This document shows positions 53,625 to 64,000 of a stretch of 64,000 nt of DNA, in pieces. Numbering within the stretch: the stretch's first letter is position 1; each line of letters begins with the position of its first letter. The stretch is taken from the NCBI RefSeq assembly GCF_020886775.1, contig NZ_AP024525.1, positions 3,162,001 through 3,226,000 of the forward strand, written 5' to 3'. The stretch comes from Sinomonas cyclohexanicum. GTDB taxonomy: Bacteria > Actinomycetota > Actinomycetes > Actinomycetales > Micrococcaceae. The translations under genes and the position numbers were made by a program. Below the pieces are notes generated by a model. The model saw nothing but the letters and a program-made list of their open reading frames with translations, did not search any database and had not been told where the DNA came from.

Positions 53625-55198
53625 CCGGCCACCCCGTGGGGCTGGGGGCGCGCCGGCCCGTCGGACAGCGGCAGCGACACCGACATGGTCAGCCCGCCGC
53701 CGGGCGTCTCCTCCGCCTCGATCCGCCCGCCCATGGCCTCGACGAACCCCTTCGCCACGGCCAGGCCGAGGCCCACCCCGCCCTTGGCCGTGTCGTCGCC
53801 GAGCCGCTGGAACGGCCGGAACACCGCAAGGAGATCCTCCGGCGGGATGCCCTCACCGTGGTCCACGACCCGCAGCACCCCGCAGGGCCTCCCTCCCGAG
53901 TCCTCGGTGCCGCTGCGGGCCATGAGCTCGACGGCGCCGCCCGGCGCGTACCGGAGGGCATTCTCCACGAGGTTCGCGATGACCCGTTCGAGGAGCACCG
54001 GGTCCGCCTCGACTGCCGGCGCATTGGCGGGGATGAGGTCGACGACCCGCTCCTGGCCGGCGAGCCCCCGGGGCAGCACGTCCCGCCATGCGACCGCGCG
54101 CAGGAGTGGGCGCACGTTGTCCGCGGAGATCCGGGACATGTCCAACAGGTTCGCCACCACGTGGGTGAGCCGATCGGTGTAGTCCTCGATGGTCCCCAGC
54201 AGCTCCGACTCCTCGTCAGGGGTGAACGCGACGGACGGCTGCCTGAGGCTGCTCACGCTGAGCTTGATGCCTGCAAGAGGCGTGCGGAGGTCATGCGAGA
54301 CGGCCTGCAGGATCGCGGTGCGGATCGAGTTCCCCTCCTCCAGACGCCGATTGGCCTCCCTGCTGTGGGCCAGCTGCGCGCGCTCCCTCATCGCCACGAG
54401 GTACACCCCGAAGGCTGCGAGCGTGCGGCGCTGGCCGTCGTCCAGCGGGTGCCCGCCCGCGAGCAGCGTGTAGTAGCCATCGGGCGCCACGGAGTCGTCC
54501 GCCGCGGCGTACGAGACCGGCGGCGCCTCGCCAGCGGTGCCAACAACGTCCCACTCGGCCACGGCGGATTCGGCGACCACCCGGCCGCGCCGGACTGCAG
54601 CGCCCGAGGTGACCGGGCCGGCGTCGTCCGCTGCAGCGCCGGCACGCCGCGCGAGGAGAGTCACGGCGCGCAGCCCGAGAGTAGCGCGCACCCGTTCCAG
54701 GAACTCGTCGATCCCGCCCGAGGAACCGAGGATCCCGAGGGCGAGCTCGCTCATCGCCGCCGCCTCGGCCTGTGCGCGGGTGGCCTGCTCGTACCGGCGC
54801 GTCGCGGCACCCACCGCGAGCGCGACGGCGCACGCGACGACGACGAACACCCCGAGCTCGAGGAGCGCCTGTGGCCGGGCCACACTGAAGCTGCCCACCG
54901 GCTCCGTGGCGAACCAGTTCAGCGCGAGGCTGGCCACCACGGCCGCGAGCACGGCTGGCAGCAGTCCGCCCACGAGTGCCACGAGGACCACGGCGAGCAG
55001 CTGGACGAGGATCGCGAGGGTAATGCCGCGGCCGGCGCGGTCGGGAGCCACGAGCGGATCGAGGAGGAGCTGGACCAGGGGCGGCACCACGATGGCCAGG
55101 ACGAGTCCGACCACGGTCCGCCTCCGGTCGAGGACCCACAGCTCCGTCAGGCGGAGCCGGTTCCCCGGTGCCGGGAGGAGGGGAATCCGCTGGTTCAT
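53621..55198 (-). CDS. KdpD-like sensor histidine kinase lacking the N-terminal KdpD domain
   Basis: 525 residues, against about 850-900 in classic KdpD. It begins with four membrane helices (about 28-135, DUF4118), then a GAF-like region, H-box with H302 in AVSHDLRTPLAG, N-box ANLVENALRYAPGG and G-boxes DHGEGIPPED and GGVGLGLAVAKGFVEAMGG. The N-terminal Walker-type KdpD and universal-stress domains are absent. Such shortened forms exist in actinobacteria. It probably pairs with KdpE. Confidence 0.85.
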   Translation of the reverse strand: MNQRIPLLPAPGNRLRLTELWVLDRRRTVVGLVLAIVVPPLVQLLLDPLVAPDRAGRGITLAILVQLLAVVLVALVGGLLPAVLAAVVASLALNWFATEPVGSFSVARPQALLELGVFVVVACAVALAVGAATRRYEQATRAQAEAAAMSELALGILGSSGGIDEFLERVRATLGLRAVTLLARRAGAAADDAGPVTSGAAVRRGRVVAESAVAEWDVVGTAGEAPPVSYAAADDSVAPDGYYTLLAGGHPLDDGQRRTLAAFGVYLVAMRERAQLAHSREANRRLEEGNSIRTAILQAVSHDLRTPLAGIKLSVSSLRQPSVAFTPDEESELLGTIEDYTDRLTHVVANLLDMSRISADNVRPLLRAVAWRDVLPRGLAGQERVVDLIPANAPAVEADPVLLERVIANLVENALRYAPGGAVELMARSGTEDSGGRPCGVLRVVDHGEGIPPEDLLAVFRPFQRLGDDTAKGGVGLGLAVAKGFVEAMGGRIEAEETPGGGLTMSVSLPLSDGPARPQPHGVAG

Positions 55199-55313
55199 GC
55201 GGCCATTGTGGCAAACGCACGGGGCGTGTGCGGACCTCGGCGCTGGACTCCGAGAAGCGCGAGGGGCGCTGGTATGTGGCGACCGAGTGGTCGCGCCACC
55301 GGCGCACCGCGAA

Positions 55314-56255
55314 CTAGGTCCGGGTCACGGTCCCCATGAGCGAGGCGACCGGACGCAGGAACAGCGGGCGCGCGAGGAACCACAGCCCCACGATCACGAG
55401 CAGGCCGATGGCGAACAGGATGAACCCGAGCCAGTCCTCGCCGTCGTGCGCGGCGAACATGTGGTTGAGGTTCCGCAGGGCGCCCGTGGTGAGCACGAGG
55501 AAGACGTGCACGATCACGAACAGGACGAAGAACGCCATGGTCGGGAAGTGCAGCGCGCGGGCCCACTCCATGGGGTAGGCCTTGTTGAGCCTCGGCGCCT
55601 TCTGGTTGGTAGGCCACGCCGCGGACATGCGCAGGCCCGTGACGATCGCGAGCGGAGCCGCGATGAAGACGACCAGGAAGTACGTCAGCTGCTGCAGTGC
55701 GTTGTAGTTGACCCACCCGTTCTCGAGCGGCCAGTCGAGGGACGCGTACTGGATCGCGGTCGAGAGGGCGTTCGGGAAGATGCTCCATGTGGTCGGCACG
55801 AGCCTGGTCCAGTGCCCCGTGGCGAACATGAGCACGAGGAACACGAGCCCGTTGAGGACCCACAACGCGTCGAGCGTGAGGTGCAGCCACAGGTTCAGGG
55901 TGATCTTCTTGGGCAGGCCCTTGGTCTTGATCAGCCCCTTGTTGTTGCGCTTCCAGAAGCCCTCCGGCCGGGTCACGAACCTGACCTGCAGGCCCGAGCG
56001 CACGATCAGCACGAGGAACATGACGTTCAGGAAGTGCAGCACGTTCAGCCACGCAGGCAGGCCCTCGGGCGCCCAGTCCGGCAGGGGCGCGTGCCCGGGG
56101 TACGTCGCGATGAAGCTCGAGACCCCCTCGGTGCTGCGCATCCACTTCGCGGCGAGCACGACGAGGGCGAGCACGACGACGGCGCCGACGCCGACCGCCG
56201 TCGGCCGGAACCAGGGCGCTTGGGTGAAGGCAGGCGTCTTGGCGGACTGTGGCAT
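55314..56255 (-). CDS. Cytochrome b/b6-domain membrane protein (oxidoreductase b subunit)
   Basis: 313 residues. Five or so helices with paired His: VLHFLNVMFL, LHLTLDALWVLNG, ALHFPTMAFFVLFVIVHVFL and NHMFAAHDG. The layout is that of cytochrome b561/Ni-Fe-hydrogenase-type or formate-dehydrogenase gamma subunits, which bind heme b. No catalytic partner or molybdo-enzyme adjoins it here. The partner must be elsewhere, or the protein works alone. Confidence 0.8.
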   Translation of the reverse strand: MPQSAKTPAFTQAPWFRPTAVGVGAVVVLALVVLAAKWMRSTEGVSSFIATYPGHAPLPDWAPEGLPAWLNVLHFLNVMFLVLIVRSGLQVRFVTRPEGFWKRNNKGLIKTKGLPKKITLNLWLHLTLDALWVLNGLVFLVLMFATGHWTRLVPTTWSIFPNALSTAIQYASLDWPLENGWVNYNALQQLTYFLVVFIAAPLAIVTGLRMSAAWPTNQKAPRLNKAYPMEWARALHFPTMAFFVLFVIVHVFLVLTTGALRNLNHMFAAHDGEDWLGFILFAIGLLVIVGLWFLARPLFLRPVASLMGTVTRT

Positions 56256-56294
56256 GGATGAGTCCTAGGCGGGTGTAGGGGCGGGTGGGAGGGT

Positions 56295-57458
56295 CTAGAG
56301 CGAGCTCATGGCGGCGTCGAGGTCGGCGATGAGGTCCTCGGCGTCCTCGATGCCCACGGACAGGCGCAGGAGGTTCACCGGAACGGCCAGTTCGGTGCCC
56401 TTGACGGACGCGTGCGTCATCTCCGAGGGGTAGTTCATGAGCGACTCGATGCCGCCGAGGCTCTCGGCGAGCGTGAACAGGCGCGTGGACTCGGCGACCT
56501 TGCGCGCCGCCGCCTCGCCGCCGGAGAACTGGACGGAGATCATGCCGCCGAAGCGCCGCATCTGCTTCGCTGCGAGCCCGTGGCCGGGGTGGTCTGGGAG
56601 GCCCGGGTACAGGACCTTCTCGATGCCCGGACGGCCCACGAGCCACTCGGCGATCTTCTGGGCGTTCTCCGAGTGGCGCTCCATGCGCACACCGAGGGTC
56701 TTGAGGCCACGGGTGGTGAGGAAGGCGTCCATCGGGCCGGACACCGCACCGACCGCGAACTGCACGAATCCGACCTTCTCGGCCAGCTCGTCGTCTCCCG
56801 CACGGTCCCCGATGATGACGGCGCCGCCCACCACGTCGGAATGCCCGCCGATGTACTTGGTCGTCGAGTGGACCACGATGTCCGCGCCGAGGGCGAGCGG
56901 GTTCTGCAAGTAGGGGGACGCAAAGGTGTTGTCCACGACAAGGAGGGCCCCGGCGTCGTGCGCGATGTCGGCGAGCGCCGTGATATCGGTGATCTTCATC
57001 ATCGGGTTGGACGGCGTCTCGACCCACACGAGGCGCGCGCCGGCGTCGACGACCTTGCGCACCCGGTCCAGATCTGACATGTCAACGGGGCTGTTGGCGA
57101 TCCCCCACGGGCCCAGGACCCGGGAAATGAGGCGGTACGTGCCGCCGTAGGCGTCGTTGCCCAGCACGATCCGATCCCCTGGGGAGCATAGCGCGCGGAT
57201 GAGGGCGTCCTCGGCGGCGAGGCCGGAGCTGAACGAGTAGGCGTGGCGCCCGCCCTCGAGCGCGGCGAGCTGCTCCTGGAGCGCGTCGCGGGTCGGGTTG
57301 CCGCCGCGGCCGTACTCGTAGCCCGAGCGCAGGCCGCCGATCCCGTCCTGGGCGTAGGTCGAGGAGAAGTGCAGCGGGGGCACGACGGCGCCCGTGCGGG
57401 GCTCGAACTCCTGGCCGGCGTGGACGGCGCGGGTGTTGAATCCGGTGGTCTCAGGCAT
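56295..57458 (-). CDS. metB: Cystathionine gamma-synthase
   Basis: 387 residues. Cys/Met-metabolism PLP family: YEYGRGGNPTRDALQ, SGLAAEDAL, and the PLP lysine K201 in VVHSTTKYIGGHSDVVG. It is adjacent to cbs on the same strand with 13 bp between, giving a two-gene transsulfuration unit. Cystathionine gamma-lyase activity cannot be excluded by sequence, since these enzymes are close. Confidence 0.92.
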   Translation of the reverse strand: MPETTGFNTRAVHAGQEFEPRTGAVVPPLHFSSTYAQDGIGGLRSGYEYGRGGNPTRDALQEQLAALEGGRHAYSFSSGLAAEDALIRALCSPGDRIVLGNDAYGGTYRLISRVLGPWGIANSPVDMSDLDRVRKVVDAGARLVWVETPSNPMMKITDITALADIAHDAGALLVVDNTFASPYLQNPLALGADIVVHSTTKYIGGHSDVVGGAVIIGDRAGDDELAEKVGFVQFAVGAVSGPMDAFLTTRGLKTLGVRMERHSENAQKIAEWLVGRPGIEKVLYPGLPDHPGHGLAAKQMRRFGGMISVQFSGGEAAARKVAESTRLFTLAESLGGIESLMNYPSEMTHASVKGTELAVPVNLLRLSVGIEDAEDLIADLDAAMSSL

Positions 57459-57471
57459 GGGGGGCGCTCCC

Positions 57472-58857
57472 TTACTTGTTGAGGTTGGCCAGGAGGTCGT
57501 GACGGGTCAGGATGCCGACCGGGGCGCCGACGAAGGTGACCATGACGGCGTCTTCGCGGCTGAGCACGTCCCGTAGGGCGGCCTGGCCCTCGAGCGAGCC
57601 GATCACGGCCAGCCGGGCGCCCATGTGCTCGGAGATCTTGTCGGTGAGCTTGGCCTCGCCGCGGAAGAGCTTGGCGGAGAGCGAGCGCTCGTCTACGGCG
57701 CCGAGGACCTCGCCCATGACCACGGGCGGCTCCGCCGAGAGGACCGGCAGGTGGCTCACCCCGTACTCGGTCATGATGTCGATGACGTCGCGGACCGTCT
57801 CGGTGGGATGCGTGTGGACGAGATCGGGGAGGCGGCCGTCCTTGCCCTCGAGCAGCTCGCCGACGGTCTTCTCATCGTGCCCGGGCAGGAAGCCGTACGA
57901 GCGCATCCAGTCGTCGTTGAAGATCTTCGCGAGGTAGCCGCGGCCGGAATCCGGCAGGATCACGACGACGACAGCCTCCTCCGGCAAGTCCTTCGCCGTG
58001 CGCAGGGCCGCGACCACGGCCATGCCGGAGGATCCGCCGACGAGGAGGCCCTCCTCGCGGGCGAGCCGCCGGGTCATGGCGAACGACTCGGCGTCGGAAA
58101 CGGCGAGGACCTCGTCGGGCACCGACTTGTCGTAGTTCTCGGGCCACATGTCCTCGCCGACACCCTCGACGAAGTACGGGCGGCCCGTCCCGCCGGAGTA
58201 GATGGATCCCTCGGGGTCCGCGCCGATGACCCTGACCTGCCCGCCCTCGGCCTCGGGACGGTCCTTGCTGATGTCCTTGAGGTACCGGCCGGTCCCTGTG
58301 ATCGTGCCACCCGTCCCGGCGCCGATCACCACGTGCGTGACCCTGCCGTCCGTGTCCGCCCAGATCTCGGGGCCCGTGGTCTCGTAATGGCTCCCGGGGG
58401 CGCCGGGGTTGGAGAACTGGTCAGGCTTGAACGCCCCGGGGATCTCGGTCACGAGGCGGTCGGAGACGCCGTAGTAGGACTGCGGGGAATCGGGGGCCAC
58501 GGCCGTGGGGGTCACGACGACCTCGGCGCCGTACGCCTGGAGGACGGCCCGCTTCTCCTCCCCTACCTTGTCCGGGACCACGAAGATGCACTTGTAGCCC
58601 TTCTGCTGCCCCACGAGGGCCAGGCCGACTCCGGTGTTGCCGCTCGTGGGCTCGACGATGGTCCCGCCGGGGGCGAGCTTGCCCTCCTTCTCGGCCTGCT
58701 CGATCATCTTCAGGGCGATGCGGTCCTTGATGGACCCCCCGGGGTTGAGGTACTCGAGTTTGACCAGAACCGTCGCCTTGATGCCCTCAGTGACCTTCTG
58801 GAGCTTGACGAGGGGCGTGTGCCCGATGAGTTCGACGACGGAGTTGGCATACTTCAC
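57472..58857 (-). CDS. cbs: Cystathionine beta-synthase
   Basis: 461 residues from GTG 58857. PLP lysine K44 in LNPGGSIKDRIA, EPTSGNTGVGLALV and GAGTGGTITGTGRYL; two CBS domains at the C-terminus. It joins serine (or O-acetylserine) and homocysteine. TACAGT (58870-58865) lies 7 nt before the GTG without a ribosome site: leaderless start likely. Divergent from the SOS operon with 86 bp between. Confidence 0.95.
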   Translation of the reverse strand: MKYANSVVELIGHTPLVKLQKVTEGIKATVLVKLEYLNPGGSIKDRIALKMIEQAEKEGKLAPGGTIVEPTSGNTGVGLALVGQQKGYKCIFVVPDKVGEEKRAVLQAYGAEVVVTPTAVAPDSPQSYYGVSDRLVTEIPGAFKPDQFSNPGAPGSHYETTGPEIWADTDGRVTHVVIGAGTGGTITGTGRYLKDISKDRPEAEGGQVRVIGADPEGSIYSGGTGRPYFVEGVGEDMWPENYDKSVPDEVLAVSDAESFAMTRRLAREEGLLVGGSSGMAVVAALRTAKDLPEEAVVVVILPDSGRGYLAKIFNDDWMRSYGFLPGHDEKTVGELLEGKDGRLPDLVHTHPTETVRDVIDIMTEYGVSHLPVLSAEPPVVMGEVLGAVDERSLSAKLFRGEAKLTDKISEHMGARLAVIGSLEGQAALRDVLSREDAVMVTFVGAPVGILTRHDLLANLNK

Positions 58858-58917
58858 GCCCACAACTGTAGCCGCTGGCCGGATCCCGCGAACGGCGGGC
58901 GTCTCCGGTTGACTCAT

Positions 58918-58937
58918 TCGAACACAGTTTCGATAAT
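58918..58937 (+). promoter_or_regulatory. LexA (SOS) box overlapping the imuA' promoter
   Basis: TCGAACACAGTTTCGA (58918-58933) matches the actinobacterial box TCGAAC-N4-GTTCGA with one mismatch. It overlaps GATAAT (58932-58937), the likely -10, 6 nt before the imuA' ATG. Repression by LexA until DNA damage is expected. Confidence 0.85.
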
Positions 58938-58943
58938 AGAGAT

Positions 58944-59640
58944 ATGTCTCTCGCACTCAGCTCCGACAGGGCCGTGTCGCCCCCGCGGGTCCACGAGCTG
59001 CAGGAGCAGATCCATACCCTGCAGGGGCGGCGCAACCGGGAGGGATCGCACCCGGTGCTGCCCTGCTTCTCCTCCCTCTTCCCCGCGGGGCTCAAGGGAG
59101 GAGCGGCCTACTCGCTGAACACGCCGCTTTCGGTGGCGATGGCCCTCATGGCCGGCGCCTCCTCGGAGGGGCAGTGGTGCGGGGTCGTGGGAGTCCCCGG
59201 TTTCGGAGCGGAGGCGGCCGCCGGATTCGGCGTGGACCTCGAGAGGCTCGTCCTCGTCCCGGACCCCGGGCCGGACTGGGCCGCCGCCCTCGGGGGACTC
59301 GTGGACGTGCTGCCCCTCGTGCTGGTGAAGCCGCGCCCAGGCGCCCCGCCCGAGCGATGCCTCGAGGCTGGCCGCCCGGCTGCGCGAGAGGGCCGCCGTC
59401 CTGCTCGTCCTGGGCCCCTGGCCCCAGAGCGACGGGATGCTGCGCGTGCGGGAGGCGCGGTGGGAGGGGCTCGGCCAAGGCCACGGGCGCCTCGAAAGCC
59501 ACCGGGTCCGGCTCGAGCTGGATCAGCGGGGGCGTGCCCGGGCCGCCACCCTTGACCTCGGGCGGACCGGCGGCGTGGCGCTCCCCGGCGGCGCCCGGCA
59601 GCGGAACGGCCGGGGCGCCTCCCTCGGTGGCCGGCCATGA
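58944..59640 (+). pseudogene. imuA': ImuA'-like mutasome protein, broken by a 1-nt frameshift
   Basis: The frame starts at ATG 58944 and reads HELQEQIHTLQG, HPVLPCFSSLFPAGLKGG and LVDVLPLVLVKPRPGAPP, then shifts around 59343-59353 in C-rich sequence. Dropping one base there continues as SDASRLAARLRERAAVLLVL, QSDGMLRVREARWEG and LESHRVRLELDQ to the TGA at 59638-59640, inside the imuB start. Together about 230 residues. ImuA' supports translesion synthesis by ImuB and DnaE2. As written the protein is truncated; a sequencing error is possible. Confidence 0.8.
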
Positions 59641-61223
59641 CGGCGGCGGTGCCGAGGGCCCTGGTCGTCTGGTTCCCGGACTGGCCCCTCGTCGCAGCCC
59701 ATCTGGCGGGCGAGGTCCCGGACCGCAGCGCGGCCGCCGTGATCGACAAGGGCCTCGTGGCCGTGTGCTCGGCCGAGGCACGCTCCGCCGGGGTGGTCAG
59801 AGGGCTGCGGGTCCGCGAGGCGCAGGTGCGGTGCCCAGACCTCGTCGCGGTCCCGGCTGATCCGGCGCGCGCCGAGCGCGAGTTCGAGCCCGTGGTGCGG
59901 GCGCTCGAGGGCGCCGTCCCGGGCGTCGACGTGCTCCGGCCAGGCCTGTGCGCGGTGCGGGCCAGGGGCGCCGCCAAGTACTACGGCGGCGAGGAGGCCG
60001 CTGGAGGCGCGGCGCTCGAGGCCGCGTCCGGGCTCGGGCTCGAGGCCCGCGCCGGGATCGCGGATTCGGTCTTCGCGGCGGAGGAGGCGGCCCGGTGCAC
60101 CGGGGAGCTCGCGGCCCTGCGGATCATCGGGGCCGGGGACTCCGCCGCGTTCCTGGCGCCGCTGCCGGTCGCGGCCCTCGGCGACTCGCGGCTGGGATCC
60201 CTGCTGACGCGCCTCGGCCTGCACACCCTCGGCGACTTCGCTGCGCTGCCCTCTCCGGAGGTCCGGTCCCGCTTCGGCCCCGAGGGGCTCGTGGCCCACG
60301 CCAAGGCACGCGGTCAGGATCCCCGCGCCGTGGTGCCCCGGGTCCCGCCCGCTCCGCTCGACCGGGAGGCGGAGTTCGAGCCGGGGCTGGCCCGGGTCGA
60401 CCAGATCGCGTTCGCCCTGCGTCCCGTCGCCGAGGACTTCATCGCGGGCCTCGCGGACGCAGGGCTCGCCTGCACCCAGCTGCGCGTCCAGATCACGGAC
60501 GATTCGGGCGCCAGATCGGAGCGCTCGTGGGGCCATCCCCACCAGTTCTCCCCGGGCGACGCCGTAGAGCGGGTCCGGTGGCAGCTCCAGTCCGCGCCGG
60601 GCCCTTCGCCCCGACACGGCGGCCACTGGCGCACCACCGGGGAGTCGATGTCCGCGCCGGTGGTCCGGGTGCGGCTGGTCCCGGAGAAGGTCGACCTGAT
60701 CGGCCGGCGGACCCAGACCCTGTTCGGAGGCGTCGACGAGCGCCTCGACCACGGCCTGCACCGGCTCCAGACCATGCTCGGCCACGGTTCCGTGCTGCAC
60801 GCGGCACCGGCGGGCGGGAGGCTGCTCGCGGAGCGGTGCCTCCTCGTGCCGTGGGGCGAGGAGGCACCGCCCGGCACGGCCGAGCGGGCCTCACGGCCAT
60901 GGCCCGGTGCCGTCCCGCCGCCGCTGCCGGCCACGGTGTTCCCGGAGCCCATGCCCGTGTCACTGCTCGGCGACGACGCACGGCCCCTCAGGGTTGATGC
61001 CCGCGGTGGCCTGACCGCGGCACCCGCATGGTTCGTGCCCGGCCCCCAGGGCGAGCGGCGGGCGGTCCGCAGCTGGGCCGGCCCCTGGCCCCTGCGCGAG
61101 AGATGGTGGGACGCCGCCGAGGCGCGCCGCGCCGAACGCTTCCAGATCCTCGACGGCGAGGGGGAGGCCTGGCTCCTACTCGGCGAGGACGGCCGCTGGT
61201 GGGCGGAGGCCCGCTATGACTGA
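59637..61223 (+). CDS. imuB: ImuB, inactive Y-family polymerase-like mutasome protein
   Basis: 528 residues; ATG 59637 overlaps the imuA' stop (ATGA). Y-family homology: PRALVVWFPDWPLVAAHLAG, CSAEARSAGVVRGLRVREAQ, RPGLCAVRARGAAKYYGGEE and LGLHTLGDFAALPSPEVRSRFG. The catalytic acids normally found in the first motif and in the SIDE-like motif are missing, as in other ImuB. It links DnaE2 to the beta clamp in SOS mutagenesis. The C-terminal segment ends RFQILDGEGEAWLLLGEDGRWW. Confidence 0.93.
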   Translation: MTAAVPRALVVWFPDWPLVAAHLAGEVPDRSAAAVIDKGLVAVCSAEARSAGVVRGLRVREAQVRCPDLVAVPADPARAEREFEPVVRALEGAVPGVDVLRPGLCAVRARGAAKYYGGEEAAGGAALEAASGLGLEARAGIADSVFAAEEAARCTGELAALRIIGAGDSAAFLAPLPVAALGDSRLGSLLTRLGLHTLGDFAALPSPEVRSRFGPEGLVAHAKARGQDPRAVVPRVPPAPLDREAEFEPGLARVDQIAFALRPVAEDFIAGLADAGLACTQLRVQITDDSGARSERSWGHPHQFSPGDAVERVRWQLQSAPGPSPRHGGHWRTTGESMSAPVVRVRLVPEKVDLIGRRTQTLFGGVDERLDHGLHRLQTMLGHGSVLHAAPAGGRLLAERCLLVPWGEEAPPGTAERASRPWPGAVPPPLPATVFPEPMPVSLLGDDARPLRVDARGGLTAAPAWFVPGPQGERRAVRSWAGPWPLRERWWDAAEARRAERFQILDGEGEAWLLLGEDGRWWAEARYD

Positions 61224-61234
61224 AGGAGGTTGCC

Positions 61235-64000
<2,766 letters not shown>

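Noticed and set aside
55228-55317. Plus-strand 29-residue ORF (ends EWSRHRRTAN) between kdpD and the cytochrome b gene
   Set aside because: The composition looks protein-like and the stop overlaps that of the cytochrome gene, but there is no ribosome site and the only start is a GTG. It could be a remnant of a longer gene; support is too weak to annotate.

Overview
This is a GC-rich (roughly 70%) chromosomal segment of an actinobacterium. Gene content and order point to Micrococcaceae, Arthrobacter/Sinomonas-like: nusG-secE-tRNA-Trp, a glnR-mshD-ppk1-mutT1 run (mycothiol synthesis, GlnR-type regulator), hadA-hadB next to murB, a kdpDE pair, and an imuA'-imuB-dnaE2 SOS mutasome. The genus call is inference from gene order and protein style, not from a database search.

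Layout. 1-1.1 kb: nusG (cut by the window edge), secE and tRNA-Trp, all on the minus strand. 1.1-4.7 kb: a class-I aminotransferase, a strong hairpin, then an IS110-type element that split a tandem array of 14-bp units. 4-10.2 kb: an envelope-stress locus, with a PspC-domain histidine kinase (frameshifted here) and LuxR-type regulator facing two tandem copies of a PspC/toastrack protein plus small membrane protein. 10.3-17 kb: phosphofructokinase, a GNAT protein, a drug-efflux MFS, ankyrin protein, YgfZ, a nitrobindin-like protein and membrane proteins. 17-25.7 kb: glnR, mshD, ppk1, mutT1, then thyA-dfrA-hypothetical (translationally coupled) and asd. 25.7-28.2 kb: an AbiEi/Vsr-like gene bracketed by two 60-bp palindromic repeats, and an AlkZ-like gene. 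28.2-34.3 kb: a fatty-acid degradation operon (3-hydroxyacyl-CoA dehydrogenase, acyl-CoA dehydrogenase, acyl-CoA ligase, thiolase) below a TetR regulator with twin operators at the promoter. 34.3-38 kb: murB, MFS, hadB, hadA. 38.3-47.9 kb: arsR-sulP, a CitE-like lyase, a flavin-type split-barrel protein, a GH13 glucosidase divergent from a ROK repressor, an aldo-keto reductase and an acyltransferase. 48-52 kb: tRNA-Met, tRNA-Thr, a LysM protein, a DEAD-box helicase with a long leader, a MOSC protein. 52-58.9 kb: lipoprotein, kdpE-kdpD, a membrane cytochrome b, and metB-cbs transsulfuration genes. 58.9-64 kb: SOS-controlled imuA' (frameshifted here), imuB and dnaE2 (cut by the window edge).

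The most interesting non-genic structure is a family of phased 14-bp repeats arranged as head-to-head inverted arrays at 3' ends of genes, three in this window. In each, the stop codon of an adjoining gene lies in or against the array. One array is interrupted by the IS110 element so cleanly that removing it restores the 14-bp phase, which fixes the element ends. The long left end of that element carries short matches to its own ends and to the target, as expected of a bridge RNA. A decamer, GCACGACGGC, recurs about 22 times on both strands, often in protein linkers and once as the base of a long hairpin.

Many genes start with GTG or TTG, stops and starts often overlap by 4 nt, and several genes have a TANNNT element only 6-8 nt upstream of the start, which suggests leaderless transcripts.
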